A program made the translations under genes and the position numbers. This document shows positions 18,331 through 25,326 of a DNA stretch of 64,000 nt, piece after piece (the stretch's first letter is position 1; each line of letters opens with the position of its first letter). The stretch lies in NCBI GenBank assembly GCA_018401435.1, contig JAGYJW010000014.1, positions 1 to 64,000 on the forward strand, written 5' to 3'. The notes under the pieces are model-generated. The model did not search any database. It was given only the letters and a program-made list of their open reading frames with translations, and was not told the origin of the DNA. Source of the stretch: Deltaproteobacteria bacterium. Its GTDB lineage: Bacteria > Myxococcota_A > UBA796 > UBA2385.

Positions 18331-18627
18331 CGGGGTGGGCGGCTCGGGTTGGGTGGCGGGGCAGGAGCCCTCGGCACGGATTGGAGCAAGATCCGTGCCG
18401 CTCATAAGCGGCGCTGCGGGGCCTCGCACCCCCCTCAGATGCGACAAGCTGTCACGATGGCGAGGATGGGCCCGATCTGGCATGACAGCCTGTCACGCGG
18501 CCGGGGTCGGTCATCTGGGCGGGCCGCCGGCCCCGCGACCCCGCTGCTCCGGCCCCCTGCCTCGACGGGCCGAGTCCAGGATGGTTAAGCTCCGCTATCT
18601 CCTTGTTCATGTGCGGTCGGAGGCCGG
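18331..18627. promoter_or_regulatory. Divergent gspC / adenylate cyclase intergenic region with two spaced palindromes
   Basis: GACA-N3-TGTC occurs twice, at 18443-18453 and 18484-18494. Each is followed by AC, and their centres are 41 bases apart, about four helical turns. The second lies in a longer palindrome TGACAGCCTGTCA (18483-18495). The spacing suggests cooperative binding of one dimeric regulator on one DNA face, serving one or both divergent genes. No clear sigma70 or sigma54 box pair was found. Confidence 0.5.
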
Positions 18628-20154
18628 TTGGCGACCAAGACACTCACCGTCGTGTTCACGGATCTGGCGAATTACACCGCCTCGACCCGTCGGTCCGACC
18701 GCGAAGGCCTTCGCAACCTGATTGCGACGCACGAGAAGCTCGTCCCGCCCGTTTTGGAGCGCTACGGCGGGCGTGTCGTCAAGAATATCGGCGACTCCTA
18801 TATGGCGCTGTTCAGCGCCGCGACCGACGCGGTGCGGGCCTGCCTCGAGCTGGTCGAGACCATCCCCGAGGACGGTCAATTCTCCATTCGCGCCGGCCTT
18901 GCGACGGGCGATGTCGAAGAGATCGACGGGGACGCCTTCGGCGACGCGGTGAACCTGGCCAGCCGGATCCTCTCCAAGGCGCTGGATGCCGAGGTCTGGT
19001 TCAGCCAGGCCACCTTGCTTTGCATGAACCAATCCGAGATTGCCTGGGAGCAGGTGGGCCGCTTCCAGCTCAAGGGCATCCCGGGCGAGGTGGAGATCAC
19101 CCGGGCCGTGCCCCGCCGCCGGGCCTGGCTGCCCGAGGTGGTGGTGGAGGCCTCGCGCACCGGCCGGCTGGTGCGAATTCAGCGGGGCGACCCCCTGCCC
19201 AAGCTGCCGCCGCGCCCGGTGCTGCTGCTTGAAGGCTTCACCCCAGGCACCGAGGCCTTGCGCAGCTTCGTCGATCGCCTGCCCGTGGTCGATCCCGCCT
19301 GCTTGTGGTTGTCCACCTTCATCATCCCGCCGGCGGATCGCATCGAGTGGCTCACCGCCGGCCGCGGCCTGGTGATCGGCGAACCCATCGCGGTGGACGA
19401 GGCCCTGCGCGAGACCAACCGGCCCTCGTCCCAGACCGGCACCGACACCATCATCCTCGATGTCAGCGCCACGGCGGTGATCGAGCTGGTGATGGCGGGG
19501 CTGGCCCTGCCCCGCGTGCCCATGAGCGAGGTGGTGGCGGGCTATACCTATGATCTGCTCTCGGATGGCCGCTGGGTGAACCGCAGCGACGCGGCAATCG
19601 CCCGGGTCGATGTCTCGGCCGAAGGCGTCAAGCTGGTGGCCCAGGCTCCCGGCGTGCGGGTGGGCGATCGGCAGGCGGTGCCGGGCCATGCGGTGGCCCT
19701 GCAGGATGGTGACGAGATCGGCACAGCCGCGGGCGTGGTCATCTACCGCGAGACCGAAGGCCGCGCCTATTCCGGGCTGATGCTGGCCGACAGCATGGCC
19801 CGCCTGAGCGTCGCCCCCGGTCAGCAGGCCGAGGTGGGCCGGGAGCCCAACTACCCCGGCCTGGCCCTGCCCGATCGCCGGGGCCAGGAGAATATCCGCT
19901 GGTGCCTGGGCTCTCGCGCAGCGCGGGCCCGAGAGAGCGGCTTCACCCTGGATCGCGCCCTGGCAGGCCGCCAGCAGTGTGCCATCCTGCCCGGCTCGGA
20001 TGGCGTGCGCCTGGTGGGTCAGCATATGCGCTGCCCCACCTGGGTCCTTGGCCCCGATGGACCCGAACAGGTCAACAGCCCGCGGCTGGTTCGGCCGGGC
20101 GACCTCATCATCGTGGGCACCACCGTCATCGCTGTGCGCGAGCCCAGCGGCTGA
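18628..20154 (+). CDS. Class III adenylate cyclase with C-terminal FHA-like region
   Basis: The enzyme would make cAMP from ATP in the cytoplasm. Residues 4-185 are a class III cyclase domain: metal-binding VVFTDLANYT, VVKNIGDSYMALF (Lys as the adenine-selecting residue, second metal Asp in GDS), and transition-state Asn/Arg in FGDAVNLASRI. The remaining 320 residues have two beta-rich segments with features weakly like FHA domains (GVRVGDRQAV with LQDGDEIG, and VGREPNYPGLAL). No transmembrane helix is seen. The start is TTG 18628 with GGAGG five bases upstream, which places the cyclase domain right at the N-terminus. Two cyclic-nucleotide-binding proteins follow directly. Confidence 0.87.
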   Translation: MATKTLTVVFTDLANYTASTRRSDREGLRNLIATHEKLVPPVLERYGGRVVKNIGDSYMALFSAATDAVRACLELVETIPEDGQFSIRAGLATGDVEEIDGDAFGDAVNLASRILSKALDAEVWFSQATLLCMNQSEIAWEQVGRFQLKGIPGEVEITRAVPRRRAWLPEVVVEASRTGRLVRIQRGDPLPKLPPRPVLLLEGFTPGTEALRSFVDRLPVVDPACLWLSTFIIPPADRIEWLTAGRGLVIGEPIAVDEALRETNRPSSQTGTDTIILDVSATAVIELVMAGLALPRVPMSEVVAGYTYDLLSDGRWVNRSDAAIARVDVSAEGVKLVAQAPGVRVGDRQAVPGHAVALQDGDEIGTAAGVVIYRETEGRAYSGLMLADSMARLSVAPGQQAEVGREPNYPGLALPDRRGQENIRWCLGSRAARARESGFTLDRALAGRQQCAILPGSDGVRLVGQHMRCPTWVLGPDGPEQVNSPRLVRPGDLIIVGTTVIAVREPSG

Positions 20155-20197
20155 AGGGGCGGCTGCCGTCGCCGGCGCCAGCCCAGGGAGCCCGCCC

Positions 20198-20755
20198 ATG
20201 TATAGCGCTGATGCCACCAGCCCCGACCTGCTCGTGCAGAACGTGCTTCACCTGCCCGTCTTCGCGGGTTTGACCGAGGAGGATGCCGCCGCCCTCGTGC
20301 AGGGGTGCAGGGGCGTCCGCTACGGGGACGGCCAGGTCCTGGTGGGCCAGGGAGAGCGCTCCGACGACCTCTACCTGCTGCTGTCGGGCCGGCTGCGGGT
20401 CACCTGTCTCACGCCCGCCGGCGACGAGGTGGTGGTGGGCGTGGCCGCGCCGGGGGCGGTCATCGGCGAGATGGGCCTGATCTCGCATGCGCCCCGCAGC
20501 GCGACCGTGCGGGCCCAAGGCGGCGCCGTGGTGCTGCGCATGCCGGGAGCCCACTTCGGCGCCTTGATCAACGACGCCCATCCGGCCGCCTGGCCGCTGC
20601 TTCGGGCGATGCGCGAGCAGCTGGTCGAGCGGCTGCGGGCGGTGGACGAGCGGGTGGATGCGGTCCTGGAGGCCCCCACCGAAGAGCGCTCCGCCGCCTA
20701 TCTGCGCGCCAACCTTGGAGAGCTGCTGGGCGAAAGCGGCGGAGGCGAACCATGA
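20198..20755 (+). CDS. Cyclic nucleotide-binding domain protein, CRP-like pocket, no HTH
   Basis: This 185-residue protein consists almost only of a cNMP-binding beta-roll. The phosphate-binding cassette reads VIGEMGLISHAPRSATV, keeping the Glu that binds ribose and the Arg that binds phosphate, so real cAMP binding is likely. A C-terminal helix (LLRAMREQLVERLRAVDERV) resembles a dimerisation helix, but there is no DNA-binding domain. It may act as a cAMP receptor working through protein contacts. ATG 20198 has GGGAG upstream. It lies 43 bases after the cyclase and overlaps the next gene by four bases (ATGA). Confidence 0.85.
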   Translation: MYSADATSPDLLVQNVLHLPVFAGLTEEDAAALVQGCRGVRYGDGQVLVGQGERSDDLYLLLSGRLRVTCLTPAGDEVVVGVAAPGAVIGEMGLISHAPRSATVRAQGGAVVLRMPGAHFGALINDAHPAAWPLLRAMREQLVERLRAVDERVDAVLEAPTEERSAAYLRANLGELLGESGGGEP

Positions 20756-21258
20756 TCGACGTGCAGCGGGTCTCCCAGGTCCCGGCCTTTGTGGGCCTGG
20801 ACGAGCGCGGGCTGCTGGCCGTGGCTGCGGTCATGCACGAGCGCAGCTACCCCGACGGCGCCGTGATCCTCGAACAGGGCCTGCGCATGGGCGGGGTCTT
20901 TGTGCTGCTGGAGGGCCTTGTGCGCGTGATGCGCCTGCTGCCCGATGGTGCCACGGTAGACCTCGTCACCCTTGGGCCCGGCGCCCTCTTTGGCGTATTG
21001 GCCGCCTTGGATGGGGGCCCCCGCGCCGCCAGCTGCGTCGCCAAGGGCGAGTGCCTGGTGGCGGTGATGCCGCGCCTCGAATTCATGGCCTTGATGGAGG
21101 GGCGCACGCCGGTTGCGATGCGCTTCCAGATTGGCGTGCTGCGCGATCTTTATAAAGATCTGCGCGCCACCAACGGGCGCCTCGCAGAGCTGGTGGCCCT
21201 GCCCGACCAGGACCTGGCCCTGGTCCAGGTCGATGACATCTATGGGAGCCTGGCCTGA
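20752..21258 (+). CDS. Second cyclic nucleotide-binding domain protein, altered pocket
   Basis: This 168-residue single-domain beta-roll resembles the preceding protein (VPAFVGLDERGLLAVAAVM against LPVFAGLTEEDAAALVQGC). Its cassette reads LFGVLAALDGGPRAASC: the Arg remains, but the ribose-binding Glu is replaced by Val. It may bind nucleotide weakly, or not at all, and pair with its neighbour. The ATG overlaps the upstream TGA and its own TGA overlaps the rlmI ATG by one base, so the three are probably translated together. Confidence 0.82.
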   Translation: MIDVQRVSQVPAFVGLDERGLLAVAAVMHERSYPDGAVILEQGLRMGGVFVLLEGLVRVMRLLPDGATVDLVTLGPGALFGVLAALDGGPRAASCVAKGECLVAVMPRLEFMALMEGRTPVAMRFQIGVLRDLYKDLRATNGRLAELVALPDQDLALVQVDDIYGSLA

Positions 21259-22532
21259 TGCCCCGAAGCTTCAACCGCGGCGCGCCAGCGCCCGCCCGCG
21301 GGCCCCGCGCGCCCGCCAGCCCGCCCAAGCGCCCGGGCTCGCCCGCCGACGCCCCCGACAGCGTGGTGGTCAACGGCTATTCGGAGCGCTGGCTGGGCCA
21401 GGGCTTCCCCTGGGTCTACGACAACGAGGTGACCGGGCGCACCCGCGAGCTGCACCCCGGTCGGGTGGTGTCCATCCGCAGCCGAGAGGGCAAGGTGCTG
21501 GGCACGGGCATCTGGGATGGCGGCAAGGTCGAGGTGCGGCGCTTCCGCACCGACGATGGGCCCCTGGACGCGGACCTGCTGCGGGAGCGCGTGGTGGCCG
21601 CGCGGGTGCGCCGGCCCTTGCCCCCCCAGACGACGGCCTGGCGCTGGATCCATGGCGAGAACGACGACCTGCCGGGCATCCGCGTGGATGTGCTCGGGCA
21701 GGACCTGGTCATCACCCTGGACAGCCCCTCCCTGGAGGTCTTGCTCGACGACCTGGTGTCGGTGCTGGTGGATGAGTGGGAGACCCGCTGCATCTGGCTG
21801 GCCTGGCGCCTGCAAAGCTCCGAAGATGAAGCCCCCGCGCCTGTTCTCGAGCGGCGCCTGCTCTATGGTCCAAGCCTGCCCCCAGAAGATGTGCGGGTGT
21901 TGGAGCGCGGGGTCGCGGTGGGGGTGCGCCCTTGGGATGGCCCCGACACCGGTCTGTATAGCGATATGCGCGATGTGCGGGCGTGGCTGGAGCCCCACTG
22001 GAGAGGCCGGCGGGTGCTCAACCTCTTCGCCTATACCGGCATGTTCAGCGTCTGTGCCGCCCTGCACGGGGCCATCGAGGTGCACACGGTGGACCTGGCG
22101 GGGGGCAGCCTGGACCGGGCCAAGGACAACTTCCGCTACAACGACCTGGACCCCGACGCCCACGTCTTTGAACAGAACGACAGCTTCAAGGCCCTGGATG
22201 CCCGGCGGCGCAAGGGCGAGCTCTTCGACCTGGTGGTGGCCGACCCGCCCGCCTTCTCCCACAGCGACGCGGGCACCTGGTCCATCGGTCGGGACCTGCC
22301 TCGCCTGGTCGCGGCCTGCTTGCGGGTGCTGGAGCCCGGCGGCTGGCTGCTCATGGCCTCCAACCTGGGCACCATGTCGCCCAAAGACTTCCAGCACGCC
22401 CTGCAGAAAGGCGCCCAGAAGGTCGGTCGCTCCTTGCGGGTGGTGCACGAAGGCAGCACCCCCATCGACTTTCCGGCCGCCTTGGACTTTCCCGAGTCGC
22501 GCTACCTCAAGTGCTGGGTGATGCAGGCGTGA
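21258..22532 (+). CDS. rlmI: RlmI-like class I SAM-dependent rRNA (cytosine-5) methyltransferase
   Basis: RlmI methylates C1962 of 23S rRNA (E. coli numbering). The 424 residues begin with a Pro/Arg/Ala-rich extension of about 35 residues, then a PUA domain (GFPWVYDNEVTGRTRELHPG), an EEHAT-like middle domain, and a Rossmann methyltransferase with VLNLFAYTGMFSVCAA (SAM loop), EVHTVDLAGGSL, and catalytic-loop motif VVADPPAFSHS. The family member identity (RlmI rather than another YccW relative) is inferred. It is translationally coupled to the cyclic-nucleotide proteins and to the next gene (GTGA overlap). Confidence 0.82.
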   Translation: MPRSFNRGAPAPARGPRAPASPPKRPGSPADAPDSVVVNGYSERWLGQGFPWVYDNEVTGRTRELHPGRVVSIRSREGKVLGTGIWDGGKVEVRRFRTDDGPLDADLLRERVVAARVRRPLPPQTTAWRWIHGENDDLPGIRVDVLGQDLVITLDSPSLEVLLDDLVSVLVDEWETRCIWLAWRLQSSEDEAPAPVLERRLLYGPSLPPEDVRVLERGVAVGVRPWDGPDTGLYSDMRDVRAWLEPHWRGRRVLNLFAYTGMFSVCAALHGAIEVHTVDLAGGSLDRAKDNFRYNDLDPDAHVFEQNDSFKALDARRRKGELFDLVVADPPAFSHSDAGTWSIGRDLPRLVAACLRVLEPGGWLLMASNLGTMSPKDFQHALQKGAQKVGRSLRVVHEGSTPIDFPAALDFPESRYLKCWVMQA

Positions 22533-23512
22533 GCCCGCTGTCGCCGCGGACGGGGCCAGCGGCCTGGGTCGAGCCGGGCTTTGTGGACGGGGTCGGCGTG
22601 GCGCTGCCCCTGTTGACGGTGCGGTCGGCGGCCCCGGGGCCGGTGGTGGCCATCGGCGCCAATATCCATGGCGACGAGGTCAACGGAGTGGCCGTCGTGC
22701 ATCGGCTGGCGGCCTGGCTCCCCCAGCAGCTGGCGCGGGGGGTGGTGCACCTGATGCCCAGCCTCAACCCGCGCGGCTTGGATGAAGGCCAGCGGCGCAT
22801 TCCCGGCGATGATCTGGACCCCAACCGCGCCTACCCCGGCAATGCCGCAGGCAGCCCGGCCGAGCGCCTGGCCTGGCGCGTGTGGCAGGAGCTGCGCGCA
22901 CGCGGGACGCAGCTCTACATCGATCTACACACCGACGCGACCGGGGCCATGCCCTATGCCATCGTCGATCGGGTGGTGCAGGGCAGCGACGCCCGCGCCC
23001 TGGCCGAACGCTGCGTGCGGCTGGCGGAGGGCACGGGCCTGACCGTGCTCCGGGAGTACCCGGCCGACCGCTACCTGCGCTTTGACCTGCACCGCAGCCT
23101 GCCGGGCGCCCTGGTGAACCAGCGGGGCGTCGCCGCCCTGACCATCGAGGTCGGTCCGCGGCGCTGCATCGACGCCGAGGCCGTGGACCTGGGCACCCAG
23201 GCCACCATCGGGGTGCTGGCCGCGGCGGGGCTCTGCGCGGGCGCGGCGCCGCCCCATGGCTCGCGGAAGGGCGGCGGGCCCTGGCGCCGCGAAGGCGGGC
23301 CCCGCACCACCCGCGCGGGCCTGCTGGTGCCCTTGCTGCGGCCCGGTCAGGACTTTCATCGGGGCGACAGCCTGGCCGAGCTGCGGGAGCTGGACGGCAC
23401 GGTCATCGAGCGGCTGGTGGCTCGCTTCGACGGATTTGTGGTGGCCTGGCCCGAGGTCGGCCGGGTGGGCTCGGGCACGACCTGCGCGACCCTCGCCATC
23501 AGGGACGAGTAG
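22529..23512 (+). CDS. Succinylglutamate desuccinylase/aspartoacylase-family (M14) zinc hydrolase
   Basis: This is a zinc-dependent amide hydrolase of the AstE/AspA type; the substrate is unknown. Zinc ligands His and Glu lie in ANIHGDEVNG (near residues 47-50) and the third His in YIDLHTDATG (near 133). Substrate Arg is in DPNRAYPG (near 97) and the catalytic Glu in LTIEVGPR (near 206). The C-terminal beta domain has GLLVPLLRPGQDFHRGDSLA. The GTG start at 22529 overlaps the rlmI stop; an ATG six codons upstream is less likely. Length is 327 residues. Confidence 0.8.
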   Translation: MSPLSPRTGPAAWVEPGFVDGVGVALPLLTVRSAAPGPVVAIGANIHGDEVNGVAVVHRLAAWLPQQLARGVVHLMPSLNPRGLDEGQRRIPGDDLDPNRAYPGNAAGSPAERLAWRVWQELRARGTQLYIDLHTDATGAMPYAIVDRVVQGSDARALAERCVRLAEGTGLTVLREYPADRYLRFDLHRSLPGALVNQRGVAALTIEVGPRRCIDAEAVDLGTQATIGVLAAAGLCAGAAPPHGSRKGGGPWRREGGPRTTRAGLLVPLLRPGQDFHRGDSLAELRELDGTVIERLVARFDGFVVAWPEVGRVGSGTTCATLAIRDE

Positions 23513-25326
23513 GTCCAGGCCTGCTGTGAATGGGCCGCAGTCCTTCATTCTGGATGCCGGCCTCCACCGACCGGATGGCCGGCAGCACGACCGGCCCATC
23601 GGGCACGCGGATGCGCCAGGCGGCGCCGCCCGGGGTCTGCTTCTCGGGTGCACCCAGGGCGGAGCTGAGGGTGAGGGTCCAGGCCGCCGTCCATTGCCGT
23701 TCCAGTCCGGGCCGAAAGGCGACCCGGTCGAGCACCACCCAGGTGAAGCCCTGGTCGCGCAGGGCCGCGAAGGCCTCGGGGGGCACGGTGGTCTGGGGCT
23801 GGTCGCCCACGGACAGCTGCTGAAGCGCGCGCAGGAATTCGTTCTGGTCGATGCTCTCGGCGTAGCCCGGGGGGCGGTGCCCCGGCAGGTGGTCGCCCAG
23901 GCCGGCCAGGATGGGCAGGCCGTGGTGGGCTTGCGCCCACAGCAGCTTGCGACCGTGGGGGTCGTCGCCCATGATGGGCAGCGTGACCAGCTGGCCGTCC
24001 AGGCCCGCATAGAGGCTGAGGTCCACTTGGGCCGCCGGCGCGGCGGGCAGCGCCTGGGGCCGGGAGGCGAGCAGGGCCAGCGCCCCAAGGACCAGGACCG
24101 CCCCCGGGCCAGCGGCCGAGCCCGGCGACGAGGGCCTGCAGCCCCGGGCGCCCACCCGCCAGCCCCGCCAGAACCAGCAGCTCTGCCCGCTCGGGCCACC
24201 ACAGGCGCGAGAAGAAGGGCAGGTGGTCGTGCAGGAGCAGCCAGGGCAGGGGGATGCGGGTGAGCCCCGACCAGCCGTGCAGATAGGGCCCCAGGGTGAG
24301 CACCCAGCCGATGCCGGCGATGGCCAGCCAGGGCGCCCGCTTCAGGGGCGCCAGGCGGGCGGGCAGCAGCACCCCCAACAGCGCGAAGCCCAGGAAACCA
24401 AGGTGCAAGCGCCGATCCGAGAGGTCCCCCGGAGCCTCCAGCAGGGGCCACAAGGGCCAGTGGCTGGTGGTGATGGCCAGGGCGAGGCTCTGCTGTCCCC
24501 GGGCCAGCGGCAGCTCCGCCACCAGGCCGGCGTCCGCGGCCGTGACGCCCGGCTGATCGGCCCAGTGGGCCGCCAGGGCGATAGCGGCAGGGGCCACGCA
24601 GATCAGGCAGAGCAGGCCGGCCAGGGCAAAGGCCTTCCGGCGGGCGCGGGTCGGGTCGGACCGGGGCCAACCCATCAAGGGCACCGCGGCAAAGGCCAGG
24701 AAGAGACCATAGAACCAGTAGGTGTAGCCCGATAGGGCCACCAGCAGGCCGCAGAGCAGGGCGCGCCGCCGACCCGGGGCCTCCCGCAGGCGGGCGAGGG
24801 CGCCCAGGGCCAGCAGGGGCAGCAGCAGCCAGGCCTGGGTGACCCGGCCCTGGAAGAGTTCGGTGGCGACGAAGGCGCTGAGCTGCACCCAGAGGCCCGC
24901 CACCGCAGCGGCGCCCAGCGACGCTCCCGCCAGCCGGCAGAGGCCGGTGGCGCCCAGCGCCGTCGTGCACAGGGCCAGCGCACCGGCCAGATTATAGCCG
25001 GCGCGCGGGCCGAAGATCCGCAGCAGGGGCCCAAAGAAGAGGGCGTCTACCAGATTGTACCAGGCCAGCGGGGCCTGGCCCATGGGCAGGTAGTTGCGGG
25101 CAGCCCGCAGAGGAGACTCCCCCGACAGCAGCGCCTCCCAGACCCACCACCAGGTCCAGATGGTGCCGGCCCAGTCGGGCTGCTCTCCGCCGCCCAGCAG
25201 GGGCAGCGGCGCGCCGCGGATAGGGGGGGGGGCCCAGGCCAGCCGCAGCTGCCAGGCGGCCACCAGGCCAAAGGCGAGGGTCAAGAGGAGCCAGATCAGG
25301 GGGCGAGGCAGGCGCATCGGCGCCAC
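23499..25326 (-). CDS. Multi-pass membrane protein, glycosyltransferase-C-like (one apparent frameshift)
   Basis: The protein has about ten transmembrane helices followed by a soluble C-terminal domain of about 180 residues. I see no named catalytic motif. Features such as GGGEQPDWAGTIWTWWWVWE, YLPMGQAPLAWYNLVDALFF and the overall shape resemble GT39/YfhO-type membrane glycosyltransferases. The N-terminal frame (start GTG 25326 or ATG 25317) is sound down to about 24110, and the C-terminal domain (QVDLSLYAGLDGQLVTLPIM) continues in another frame to the stop at 23499. The switch is at a CCCCCGGG run (24100-24110). A related protein lies at 59233-60672. Its stop is 14 bases past the convergent M14 gene stop, so the tails overlap. 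Confidence 0.65.

Noticed and set aside
18476-18496. A sigma54-like TGGCATG element
   Set aside because: The -12 GC element is not present at the required distance; the sequence is part of the GACA-N3-TGTC palindrome.
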